The position numbers and the translations under genes were made by a program. Below are positions 48,138 through 59,460 of a DNA stretch of 64,000 nucleotides, piece by piece (position 1 is the stretch's first letter; each line of letters opens with the position of its first letter). This DNA is from Brachypterus glaber (lineage: Eukaryota > Arthropoda > Insecta > Coleoptera > Kateretidae): NCBI GenBank assembly GCA_958510825.1, contig OY294047.1, positions 37,855,747 through 37,919,746 of the forward strand, read 5' to 3'. The notes beneath the pieces are model-generated. The model was not told the DNA's origin, did no database searches, and saw only the letters and a list, made by a program, of their open reading frames with translations.

Positions 48138-48580
48138 ACGTTACGTTACTGTGTTTTACACTAATAAATGTTTTCTTATGGTTGTTTTTTACCTTTTATG
48201 GATATAGTATTTTTATATATTCCGATTTGGGGTCGTCCATAAAATACGTCAAGCAAATTGACCAAAATTCATACCCCGTTTCTCGCGTTATTAAAGTTTG
48301 TAGAGATTTCATATTTTGGCTACCCTCTCAATAGGGGGGTGTTAGGGGGGTAGCCAAAATATAAAATCTCTATAGCCTTTAATAACGCGATAAACGGGAT
48401 ATGAAGTGTATGAATTTTGGTCAATTTGCGTGACTTCTTTTATGGACGACCCCTTACGTAACTTTTTCAGAAAAAATTAGTTTGATTATAAAGTGGACGT
48501 TACGTTACTGTGTTTTACACTAATAAATGTTTTCTTATGGTTGTTTTTTACCTTTTATGGATATAGTATTTTTATATATT
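48138..48580. mobile_element. Palindromic MITE (GGGGTCGTCC) bracketed by 84-base direct repeats
   Basis: The MITE (48221-48493) pairs GGGGTCGTCCATAAAATACG, AATTGACCAAAATTCATA with TATGAATTTTGGTCAATTTG, TTTTATGGACGACCCC, and in the centre GGCTACCCTCTCAATAGGGG with its partner. It is flanked by identical 84-base copies of ACGTTACGTTACTGTGTTTT... at 48138-48221 and 48497-48580. A second MITE copy, without that flank, is at 51296-51570. Confidence 0.88.
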
Positions 48581-48803
48581 TTTGGCTAGGTAAGATAAAC
48601 TTTGTTTTTCTTAAAATAATCTATAACTTATGTAATTTCTTGTAGTCTGACGATGATAATCGAAACCGGTAACTAACCTAAATTATTAATAAAGTGAATG
48701 ATGACTAAAAGTTTGATTTTTTTACATTTTTTTAGACAATAAGTATTTGTTAATTTCTCGAAAATAGTCAAATGTTTCGTTACGTAATACTTGAAAGTTC
48801 CCA

Positions 48804-48922
48804 AAGCAGTAACTCCATTTGTCAATAGCAGTATTTTTAAAATATTAAATCAGTGTTGATAGGAAAACATCGCTATGCGACAAAGGGAGCTACTGCTTTC
48901 TAGCTTAGTAGGGCAGTATAGG
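48804..48922. mobile_element. Family K palindromic MITE, copy 2
   Basis: AGCAGTAACTCCATTTGTCA pairs with GACAAAGGGAGCTACTGCT around the shared core ATTTTTAAAATATTAAATCA. It is followed by CTAGCTTAGTAGGGCAGTATA, the TATACTGCC terminus on one side only, as at 59.8 kb. Confidence 0.8.
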
Positions 48923-49269
48923 GCCCTAATGCAATTTTAAATCATAAAAATATTCCATTTACTTCCAAAAATAGTTTATTTGATGCAATTTACTGTTAAA
49001 ATTTAATTTTATATCTTACGCCTTTTAAAAGGCACTTTACCAATTAAAAAAATAACTGTATATTATTACTATAGTTAATTGTATTCTTCAAAAACATTAA
49101 TAAACTAATCTAGGTATTAATAATAAATTAATTTTCACAGTTTATTAAAAGTAAAATGGCCTTATGCTTTATTTTTAGATTATTATTTTTCGTTAATCGA
49201 ACAACAGAAGCTTAATGAGCCAGTGCTTAATGAGCCAGTGGTTGCTTAAATAACAAATAAATTTAAATC

Positions 49270-50005
49270 ACACTGCCCAGTAAAATCGCTTTCCCATTTT
49301 TCACCTCAGAGAGTTAAATAGATTTATTATTATCAGATTCACTTTCAGCAACCTCAAAAACCCCAATATACAAATTTTCACTAAAACTACCCCACACCCC
49401 TCAGGGGGTGGAGTTGGAATTTTCTTATTATCAGATTTACTTTCAGCAACCTCAAAAACCCCTATATACCAAAAGTACCCCTACCCCTTAGGGGGTGAAA
49501 TTGGAACAAATTTATTATCAAATTCAGTTTCGTCGTCCTCAAAAACCTATATACAAATTTTGACCAAAATATTGAAAATATTTAAAAATATTTACCCCCT
49601 CACCCCCGTGGGGGTAGAATTAGATTTTTTTTATTATCATATTCAATTTCAGTAACCTTAGAATCCCCTATATAGCAATTTTCAAATTTTTGTGAAAAAT
49701 TATTGTATTTACCCCCCTTACACCACCCTAATGTTTACCAAAAACCATTCCTAGCGAGAACTTTTGGTAACAAACCTGTATGCCAAATTTAAAGTCTATA
49801 ACTTAAAGTGTTCTTAAGTTATCGTGGATACAAGATTTCCCGGACAGAACGACTAATCGACCGATCGACAGAGCGACAAATTTTTTATTTTGCTTGAAAT
49901 TGATTTATATCGACATAAAATTTCACAAAACGCAAAAATACCCAAAAAAAATTAAAACGAAAACGAATACAAGGCTTTCCGAAATTTTGAAAATTTTCAA
50001 AATGG
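49270..50005 (-). repeat. Family X repeat, copy 2 (minus orientation), with internal ~100-base subrepeats
   Basis: Inverted relative to 39235-39817 over its length. Between 49325 and 49690 a unit containing TTATTATCAGATTCA, TTTCAGCAACCTCAAAAACC and CCCCTCAGGGGGTGGAGTT is repeated four to five times with spacing near 90-120 bases. The plus frame 49894-50136 overlaps its end and is not a gene. Confidence 0.85.
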
Positions 50006-50172
50006 AAAAGAAAAGTTACTTAAAACATTACAAATTATTATTACCTAGATTTGAATTTTTTGCAATGCACACTTTGCATGTAAATATTGATATTTGCAGT
50101 TTTGGCGAAGGCGCTAGTAATAAAAACCAACACTAGCGCCTGAGCTCATGAGCTAGAACAGTATTATAGTAT

Positions 50173-51030
50173 TATAGTGCAGTAAAATAACGAGAAATCC
50201 CTATCTTAAACTGCAATAAATGTACACGGGCTGATATTTTAAAGGATAGTAGTGGATAGTGATAGAACAGTCCTGTTAGGATTTCACCGGGTGATTTGCG
50301 TAAGGGATGTCCGCTATCTTGAATTTTAGAGGTAAGTGAGGTGATCTCGCTAAATAGGCATCTTACTATAAAAATGCATATAACTAATTTTGTTAGGGAA
50401 AAAATTTCCAACAATTTTTGTTTGAATAATTTTTTTTATTATATTAATACCAATCGAGTTATGAATATTCAAAAATGGCCATGTTGGGGGTGAAATTGGG
50501 TTTCTCGATTCTTTAGCCAAATTATTCATCGAAATATCAAAGTGGTTATTAGCGAACTTGTAATTCTCTATAAGTTTTATAAATTATGCATTTTCATAAG
50601 TATTTTGTTACGGTTGCAGTGGGCGCTGAAAGTCGAATTACGCCCTCTGTAACCGTACCAAAGTACCTATGAAAATTTATAATACATGAAACTTATAGAT
50701 AATTTTAAGAGCTACAAGTTTGCTCATAACAACTTTTATAACCCGTTGAATAATTTGGCTGAAAAATAGAAAAAAGCAATTTCACCTGCAACATGGCTAT
50801 TATTAAATTAACTCGATTGTTATTAATATATTAAAAAATGAATAAACAAAAATTGTTAAGATGCATATTAAGCAACTTACCCCTAAAATTCAAGATAGCT
50901 GACACCCTTTAGGCAAATCTCCCGGTGAAAAATTAACAGGAGTGTTCTGTTACCATCAACTACTGCCATTTAAATTATCAGCTAGTGTACATTTATTGAA
51001 ATTTACATTTATTATTTGACTGGACATTAT
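50173..51030. mobile_element. Foldback element, family R, long copy
   Basis: Arms match the copy at 28615-29016 (ACGGGCTGATATT, TTTCACCGGGTGATTTGCGT, CCGCTATCTTGAATTTTAG and inverted partners). The extra centre is itself palindromic: GAGTTATGAATATTCAAAAATG ... GTACCGTAACAAAATACTTATG-type pairs around the GC-rich GTTGCAGTGGGCGCTGAAAG. Right end CTGGACATTATA. Confidence 0.88.
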
Positions 51031-51044
51031 ACGGTAGTTTCAAA

Positions 51045-51240
51045 TTTTCCAAAATTTTCAAAAATCGTCCTAGACAAAAAATTATTGGGTAGATATTTGT
51101 TTCATGAAAAAAAAAAAGGTTTTTTTTTAAATGACGGTCTGTCCGTCCGATGTCAAGTTTTTTTAGTAGACAGGATAACTCAACAACGAATAATCCGCTT
51201 GACTCGAAATTTTCAGGAAAAATAAAGTTCTAGGAGGTAA
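51045..51240 (+). repeat. Dispersed repeat, copy 2 (shared with 9525-9725)
   Basis: Same ordered words as the 9.5-kb copy: TCCTAGACAAAAA, TTTCATGAAAAAA, GTCTGTCCGTCCGAT, CGAATAATCCGCTTGA, TTTTCAGGAAAAAT. The 69-codon frame 51016-51225 is its translation. Confidence 0.7.
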
Positions 51241-51295
51241 AAATCCCTATTGTTTTTGAAACTTAAAAAAATCAAATAAAGCTGAAAGAACATTC

Positions 51296-51570
51296 CGATT
51301 AGGGGTCGTTAATAAAATACGTCAAGCAAATTGACCAAAATTCATACAATTCATACGAGTTATTAAAGGTTGTAGAGATTTCATATTTTGGCTAAACTCT
51401 CAATAGGGGGGTGTTAGTGGGGTAGCCAAAAATTTAAAATCTCTATAGCCTTTAATAACGCGAGAAACGGGATATGAAGTGTATGAATTTTGGTCAATTT
51501 GCTTGACTTATTTTATGGACGACCCCTTACGTAACTTTTTCAGGAAAAATTAGTTTGATTATAAAGATCA
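51296..51570. mobile_element. Palindromic MITE (GGGGTCGT...), copy 2
   Basis: Aligns with 48221-48493 from TCCGATTAGGGGTCGT to AATTAGTTTGATTATAAAG. Both copies share the asymmetric right tail (CTTACGTAACTTTTTCAG), so the mobile unit is longer than the palindrome. Confidence 0.88.
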
Positions 51571-53898
51571 ATTCTTCCAATTTTGAAAATAATCAAAAGT
51601 AAAAAAATATGGAGGGTTAAACTTTTTTAAAAAAGGAAAAAGATATAATTTTTAATTTTTTTCATATATCGTCGCGACTAGTAAAATGCTGACAGTTTAA
51701 ATAAACGTTTATATGTTATTGTGTATGTATAAGATTGTAACAGATATCTTCAAGAATAATTCGAAGATGACATAATTTCAACATCTAGGGATTCTAGATA
51801 CCACAATTCTATCAAATTAGGGTAAGTGCCTTTTTTTATTACGAAGAAGCAAGTGCTACACCCATAAAAAACTTCTTAATCAGTAAAAACCGATTAATAA
51901 TTACTTTTGATTTTTTAAAGGGGATTTTATTTTTTAATATAAATAATACAAACATGTTTTATTAATAGTTTTTATTGAGAGTGGACAATTACAACAATAA
52001 CTATACTTAAGTTGTTGTACAATCTAAAAATGTACCATTCCACACACACATAAAGTACAAATTACATAAATAAAAATTAAACAATTGAGATTTTTTTTGT
52101 TTTAAATATAAACAATATTGAGCTACAGATATACACACTATAATACAATTTTACATAATATATTATATTCTTTCCTCAGTACGGTTTGTTGTTGTATACT
52201 ATATTTTTTCAATTAAATACTGTTTTGTTTTTTGACCAATAGATTATGATAAAAATATTACAAAAATTAAAAAAGTATGAAAAAAAATCTAGTTTGGGCA
52301 ACCAATACGGAATAACCATTTTTCTGGTTTCTAGAATCAAAAATCTGGTAAGGTAACAAGACAAATCGTTGTGCATACATGATCCTTAAAATCTAAGTAT
52401 TGTTTGTTGCCCTAACCAAATTTGTAATTGCTGTAACCAGAAAAATATATGGTCCGAATTTAAATATTGATCCGGTTGCACCAACCAAATAGTTTTTTCA
52501 GTGTTCCAAACATCAAATTAACTTTAAAAACTAATTATCAAAATAAAAGAAATATCTTGATTGGAGGAGAAAATGAGAATATTGTAACATATATTTTTGG
52601 TGAATTAAACTTTTTAAATTTTTCTTTATAAAAAAAAATAATTTAATAAGGTTATATTTGTCTACAGTATTAAAAAACGTCAAATCGTACCTATATCTTA
52701 CACCAGAAAATTTTCATTTACACCAAAAACTGTCATATTTATCGTACTTTTTGCAAATTCTATAAAACACTAGAAAATTTTGAATTTTTCTTAAACATGT
52801 TTTACGTATGAGGTAATAACTATATACGGGGTTTAACCCTAAAGATGTATTTTGTTCTTATGTATATTCTTTTTTATATTTACATTTATATATCCTATAA
52901 CCATTCATTCATCTTTATATAACTTATATAACTTAATAATTTATATTATAGTGAGTTATATTTACAAAATTGTGAGGATGTTTACTAGTTATTATTTACA
53001 CAAAAAATATCCTAACCTATTATCATCACACATGTTTTATCATTCAAAAATCTATATTATAGTGAGCACAGTGTCTTTTTTCACAAAAATAATTATTTAT
53101 ATACAGTGTGTTTCACTCGTTTAATTACAAAACAAATTTAAAATAGTTTTACATTCCATTTGTTTTTATATTATTTTATTCAAATTATTCAGAATAATTG
53201 CTTCATCTATTATTTTTGCTCCAGCTTAGTTTAAGAAATTAGTATGATAAATATACAAAAATTTTTAGCTTGAAATTTGTAAAACAATTTTGTATTTTTT
53301 GTTTTGTTTTTAGTTAAATTCTGTAAATTTTAAATTAATGTTAAAAATTTACATAGTTTAAAAATAATATCATAAATTGGAAAAATGGGTAACAAGATAT
53401 TGCACATAAAAAAGTAATAATAATAATAATAACCAGGTAATCTTAATTTTACAAAATAATACAATTTCGTTAATTTTATAAATAAATAAATGTGCAACAA
53501 AAATACAAAATAACAATAATTTTAAGTATACTGTCCAAAATACAGTTTATATTTTAAAACTTTTAATATAACAGAGCTTAAAATCATGTACAAAAATTTT
53601 AAAGCAAATTGTTTTTAAAGTATGTTTTTAAGGGTTTAAAAATGTATATGGTAAGGATTAGTTTATTTTATGAAATTTTAATATCAGTAAGAAGGATAAG
53701 TTTATCCAAATATCATCTAATAAAAGTTATAATAGTTAAAATTTGAAATATATTTTTCCAAAATTTACCTCTCGTTCACAACAAATTTAGTGTTACCAAC
53801 ATAACCTATGTGAACTATTAGCGGATCCCAGAGAAGTTTAGATAATTAATAATTTGTAATTTTTTTAATTTTTAATTTTTCAGTGTCGATTTTATTTC
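51571..53898. other. No gene seen; strongly AT-rich
   Basis: Contains short simple repeats and AT-rich frames (52852-53124, hydrophobic by composition only). No element ends recognised. Confidence 0.5.
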
Positions 53899-54662
53899 AA
53901 CGATTATTTTTTTATCAACCAATCATTTAACATTGTTTCTGACTACGTGTTTATTCCTGTCCAATTATATTACAGTTATATCGGGAATTTTCTACTGTAG
54001 AAAGTTCTAGTGAAAATCTCTGTAGTATTTTGTTTTTCAGTATTTTTCTTTTACAACAAAATTTCATACCTTAAACTAATCAATATCTAATAATTATTAA
54101 TTATTAAATGTGAATATATTACTATTTATAATTATTGTTATTACTTTAGTATTTATCAAAAAATACCACAATATATTGTTTTTATGAAATTTACAGTTTT
54201 TCTAAGTTAACTTTTTAATATGAACGAGCGTTTAAATGGTGGTACCGCGCTAGTCAGTCAGTCAGTGACTGAACTTTTAACATTAATTTGCAATTTAAAA
54301 ATGGACAAAAAAGATTTTAGTTTAGAATCTGAGAATGAAATGAAATTAACCAAGTTAAAGAATATGTAAAAATATTAAGATAAGTAATAAGACAATTTAT
54401 ATCATTTTGCGATGAAACAAATATAAAAGTTGGTTTGACATGTTATAAATCGTTAAAAAATAATCTTCTAAATTAAACACGATTCTTCGAATCATCGGAA
54501 TTGATTCAAGGTTTTCATTCAAAGGAAATAATTACTCCAGGGGCATCGCCCCTGCATGAGCCCCGGTCGTAATTAATTCCAGAAAACAAATTTTTATGAA
54601 AACAGCGAATAATTTCGGCATATTTCTCAGTCGCTTGTGTAATTATATATAAAAATTCATGA
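53899..54662 (-). repeat. Family C repeat, copy 2 (minus orientation)
   Basis: Inverted match to 3912-4673: TTTTTTTATCAACCAATCAT, TTTTCTACTGTAGAAAGTTC, GGTACCGCGCTAGTCAGTCA, TTTGCAATTTAAAAATGGAC, GGAAATAATTACTCCAGGGG and GTCGTAATTAATTCCAG. A short extra block (CATGAGCCCCGG) lies between the halves of the palindrome. Confidence 0.8.
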
Positions 54663-56490
54663 TTAAAGCATCAATCTATACAGTACAGACGAGTTTGGGA
54701 TGAACGATCTTTTAACTCCATGTCAACTGTCGTTAAAGATTGCTATGAAGTTAGCAATGGAATAAAAATAATTCATTCCAAACTAACCTTGAAACGAAAA
54801 CATAATGGAATACCAATTATAATAATAATAATAATTATTTCCATATTGTATCTTGTTTCTTTATAAATATATGAAATTATTCGCAATCGTTTTATGGTTA
54901 TATAACTGGTAACATCACAGGTTTACAACTAGAAGCTGGTTACTTTATTAGTTTTAAGTTTTAAACCAAAGCAGCCGATGTAAGTTACAAATCTCGCGCA
55001 AAACCGTGTTGATATTATTTGTTGTTGTTACTCGTTTATTGAATTAGTTCAAATTGAAATACTAATTATTACTTTTGGTTAAGATAAGGTAAACTGTACT
55101 ATTTTTTCTTAATAAAAGCAAATTTCATTTTCTTTAAGTTAGATTATGTCGACCGCCAAAATTTGACGCCTATGACAAAACAAATAAACTGTAAATAACA
55201 CGATTCTTGCCGGAAAAATAACCTTTAAATTAATAGTTTGATTTAAAATCAAAATTTAATAATATATGCTTATTTAGAATAAAAAAGAATAATATTAATT
55301 AAGGTAATTTTAAGAAACTTTTTTTTATGTATGTTAAAAACAATTTGTGATAATTACTCTGATAAAATGTAATCCAATTGTAAACTTTATTAGCATTTAC
55401 TTTATTATAAATTAAATTAAATTAATATTTTTATTTTAACACAAAGTTTTACAAAATTTTATAAAAGTAGATCACACTTTAAATATCTTCATCGTTGAGA
55501 AAACGTTGAAATAAGACAATTATTACTAATTTATCTGCACTGCAATGGGCATATGGAAAAATATTATATTCTTTTACTAAGCATGTGTATTTCAGTTATA
55601 ATTCATTCATTATTTTTTTCTAGTTAAATCAGAGCATAAATTAACAAATAGTGTCCCTGTTCTATTGAATTTGTAGTCTCACTATTTAAAACTTTTAAAA
55701 TAAACTATACCCAACCATTTTAATGTCTTGAATAGGTATGACACATTTCTTATGATCTAATAGTAAATAGTTTGACTTTTTCACAGACAAATCAAATCAC
55801 TATACCAATTTTTTAATTATTGTTTATTGGCACAGACCACATAATTAAAAGTTTTAATTTAAAACAAAAATAAATAAATAGTTCCTATATTTTAAAACGC
55901 TATCCTTCATCCCGAACTAACTATATATTTGCGAAACCAAGTGGAAAAAAATAGAATTCTTTTAACAACTTTCAACTGGAATAATTAGAAGAGATATATA
56001 GTTTAGTTATAGTTTATTTCTTGCAAAATGTTACGTAAGTAATGCTTACTAAGCATGGAGAACCCCTGATAGCACAAAAGTTTTAAGAGAATTTAAGTAT
56101 ATTCTTAAAAGTATGCTTTAAGAATATCTAAATATTAATGATATAATTCTTTCGTGCTGGCAATTTCGGTGCAACACGCCTATATTTTGATTTTGATTTT
56201 TTTTTTCGGTATGGGAATACCTACTATAAAAAAATCCCAAATGTTAATTACTATTTTTAGAAATTTGGCAGCTAAATTATTTTTTCATTTTTTCAAAAGT
56301 ACTTTTAGGTAATAGTTATTTTACCAAAATAATAACTAACTGTAATTTTGTACGATTTGAAATTAGTGAAGTTTTCCTGTAAGCGAAATTAATGCACAAA
56401 TAAGCTTCCCGAAGGAGCTTTTAAATAAAGCTTTTTTTAAAGGATTTAGGCTTCTTCCTCTTTTTTCCACACTATTTCACTAGTTATTTA
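54663..56490. other. No gene seen
   Basis: AT-rich sequence with no recognised gene. If the exon at 56576-56691 is real, the first ~85 bases to its left (down to 56490) are its GC-rich 3' untranslated part and some of this interval may be further 3' UTR. AATAAA-type signals on the minus strand are too common in this DNA to choose one. Confidence 0.5.
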
Positions 56491-56575
56491 GACATGGGAT
56501 AGCGTCCCGGAGACCGAACAAAGATCCGATAGGGGCCTAGGAGGGGCCGCAGTCTCCGTTATAGGTGGCCCAGGG

Positions 56576-56691
56576 CTAGCTGTAAGGACTACCACAAGCG
56601 TAAAGGCCGCGCTGCATGGGTCCCATGCCTCCCATCCCCATGGCCTGGTGGAATGCGTATCCTTCGTCCTGGAGAGACGCCAGATGGAAAT
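56576..56691 (-). CDS. Putative 3' terminal coding exon of an unidentified gene
   Basis: On the minus strand a good acceptor (TTTTGCTTTTGCAG) is followed by a frame of 37 residues and a stop (TAG at 56578-56576). The first two exon bases complete a codon from a missing upstream exon (phase 1). The peptide is compact and Gly/Met-rich: HLASLQDEGYAFHQ, then AMGMGGMGPMQRGLYACG and SPYS at the end. This composition is common at the C-termini of developmental transcription factors, but I do not recognise the family. The GC-rich block (about 56490-56700) contrasts sharply with AT-rich DNA on both sides. It lies 3.5 kb 3' of the Scr stop on the same strand. A longer minus frame (56488-56730) starts in the presumed intron and reads less like a protein. 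Alternatives: an alternative last exon of Scr or another Hox transcript, or a non-coding GC islet. Confidence 0.45.
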
Positions 56692-56740
56692 CTGCAAAAG
56701 CAAAATTTTTGAGGTTAATTTAGTTGACAATGATCTAGTA

Positions 56741-57547
56741 TTAGGGTGGATCTTATATTTTTTTTATTATCTTAAAATTTTTATTTAGGTGTAAATAGAA
56801 AACTCTAAAAATATGAGAGTGATTAAACTTCACTGTCCAAATTGTGTCCCTAAAATTAGTAAATTACGCATAAATCGTAAAAAATCCTTGAAAATTGTCT
56901 TTAATTTTTGTAAAACATTTAAGGAGCATGAAATCTTATTTTTTTTTTCGTTTGAGCATACAAAATTATTTACTGAATTTCAAAATGATCAGAAGACCTC
57001 CCACCATAAATGTGAGTCAAATAGTAAACAAAAATATTTTAAAAATGTATCAGATAGGATTAAATTTGTTTTTATCTAATGCATTCGAATTCAAAACGAG
57101 CTAAGTGCCAAATAAGCGCTCCTTAATGTGGTTTATTTAGAAGCTCTTATTTGGCGCTTGGCTCGTTTTGGTTTCGTTAAATTATTTTAATATTATGAAT
57201 CAATATTAGAATGGATAAATTTAGTTTGATCTGATACATTTTTAAAATGTTTGTTTACTTTTTGACATTTATGGTAGAAATTCGTAAATATTAGTGATTT
57301 TTTTGATCATTTTAATATTTCCCACATAATTTTGTATGCTTAAAAGGAAAAAATAATAACTCAAACCCTTTAAATTTTTCTCTTATACAAAAGTTATAGA
57401 CAATTTTCATAGATTTTTTGCGATTTATGAGTAATTTACGAATTTTAGAGACCCAATTAGGACCCTTAGAGAAGTTTGATCACTTTCATATTTTCAAAGT
57501 TTTCTAGTTACACCTAAATGAAAATTGTAAGATAAGGTCCACCCTAA
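56741..57547. mobile_element. Foldback element with TTAGGGTGGA ends, 50 bases from the putative exon
   Basis: TTAGGGTGGATCTTAT and AAGGTCCACCCTAA are inverted ends, and pairing continues through TAGGTGTAAATAGAAAACT, AAACTTC, GTCCCTAAAATT, AAATTACGCATAAATCG. The centre is a second hairpin: ACGAGCTAAGTGCCAAATAAG with CTTATTTGGCGCTTGGCTCGT. Total 807 bases. The plus frames 56813-57104 are arm translations. Confidence 0.88.
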
Positions 57548-59460
57548 TGTAGTATGTTGGGTATTGTGAAAGAGTTTGTAGTAATTAAAAAAGTCAATAT
57601 CTAGTAATTGTAACATTTTTATATTGCAGCATTAAATTTTTACATCGCAATGTCACTGTTTTTTTTGCATTATCTCAGTATTAAACGTTTTCTAAAGTAT
57701 TTATTGTGGTGAATCCAAAACTATTTTTAACCAAATATCACCTTTTCGAGATAAATAAATGAGCATTTGATGTATCTTTAATGTTTTCTAGATATTTTGC
57801 TAGTTACATATCTCTAAAATGTGATATATTGTAATATTTTTGAAAGTAAATTTGAAGGGGTTTATATATTTTTCAAAGCCGTTTCTGCTTACTCCAAATC
57901 TCTTTTCAAAAATATTCCATCGTCACATTTTTTGAGATAAATAGGAAAAGCCCTAAAAGGCTCTTGATTTACATATATAAAAAATGTGATGTAATATTAT
58001 ATTTTTAAAAATAGAAATAACGTAAATTACATAAAAGTTGTCACAATATCCAAAATACTAAAATATGATATATTTAATATGGGTATAGTTGGCGTTGCAT
58101 CCAGGAAGGTACATGGAGAGGGGAGTACATTTCATGCTTCTACAAAGTATTTGGTTGTTGGATATGTAATGATTTACTTACTTTCCTAGGGGTGTGAATA
58201 ACCAGAAACTAAGTAGAATGGTAGACATGTTTGTGTAACTTTATATATTTTGTTTAATAGTATAGGTAACATATTAATATTTAATTTGGAATTAAGGAAA
58301 ATCGTATTCACTTTAGCGAGCTTGTACCGTATAATCAACTTCGGTGTATGAAACCTGACATATACTCTGTTAAAAAAAAGTTAGTTGTTACTTATTTTTA
58401 TTAAAATGATTTTATGAACTCAATGATTTTATTTTGAAAACCTACTATATTCTCTATTTTTAAAAAAAGTTGCGTTAGGTGTTTCAAAGAATCATTACCA
58501 GGGCTAATATAAGTTTCTTCAAAATTAATAATACTTCTATCTGGACAACTAATCCCAAACATCATTTACTAAATAAAAAACAGAATAGCAGGTCTTCATA
58601 AAATCTAAGTAAAACTGTGACAAAAACAGATAAATTAAAGCATATTTTTAAAAAAGAATAATCCACTTATTTATATAAAAACAAAGAAAAATCAAATATA
58701 TTTAAGCAAAAATTTATTTATTAATAAGAGAAAACTATCAAATTAGATAAAAATATAGATATTTACAATGTTTCAAGTATTCTTAAATTTTTATACAACA
58801 GTTCCCTGTGTTTTCCGAATTTGTCTTTTTGTTTTCTAAAGTACTATCAATAAGATTTACAAATTGTAAAAAAATATAATTAATCAAAACTCCTACAGAA
58901 AAAGGTAATTAATTCATTCTATTTTTAAATTCTAATCTATTGCGTAAGTCTTATTTTATTAATTAACTTTTTTTAATATCACAAATATATTTATAGGTTT
59001 AATAAATTAAAACAAATTAATTACTGTCAAATAAAATATATCAGCTAATAAAGATCAAACGGTTAGATATTTTACAGTTTTTAAGTAAAATTGTAGAATT
59101 TCTAATTTAAGTAAGTAAATTAATAAAACGTTTATATTAATGATTTATTAAAACATTTCTACTTTTTAAACTAAAAAAAATAGACAATTTCAGGTTTTGA
59201 CCACTCAACCGGATATTAATGATAACGACTAATAACTACTACTTACTAAATTTAAAATTAATTCATATTAAATAGTTCGCGGAATTAAGGGACTCTTAGT
59301 ATCATGATACTGATATCAGTGGCACCGCCAGTATGTAAAACTATGTGATCTAGTATCCTTAAATGGAACCTATGTGGCAAATTTTCTACCAAGCAGGTCA
59401 ATCTAAGTCATTGAAAGCAAAATAATACTAAATTATGAAAAGGTGATAGTTTTATTTGTG
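57548..59460. other. No gene seen; AT-rich flank 3' of Scr
   Basis: No element ends or genes recognised. The minus-strand direction makes this the distal 3' flank of Scr; part may be 3' UTR, but the sequence gives no firm limit. Confidence 0.5.

Noticed and set aside
52852..53124. Hydrophobic 90-codon frame as a membrane protein
   Set aside because: The hydrophobicity follows from the AT-rich composition (TTT, ATT, TAT codons). No conserved feature.
56488..56730. 80-codon minus-strand frame starting at 56730 as a complete small gene
   Set aside because: Its first ~13 codons lie in AT-rich presumed intron upstream of a strong acceptor and its peptide looks shifted. The 37-residue frame after the acceptor is more plausible.
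56741..57547. Telomere-like TTAGG sequence at the element end
   Set aside because: TTAGGG occurs once at each end as part of a terminal inverted repeat (TTAGGGTGGA), not in tandem.
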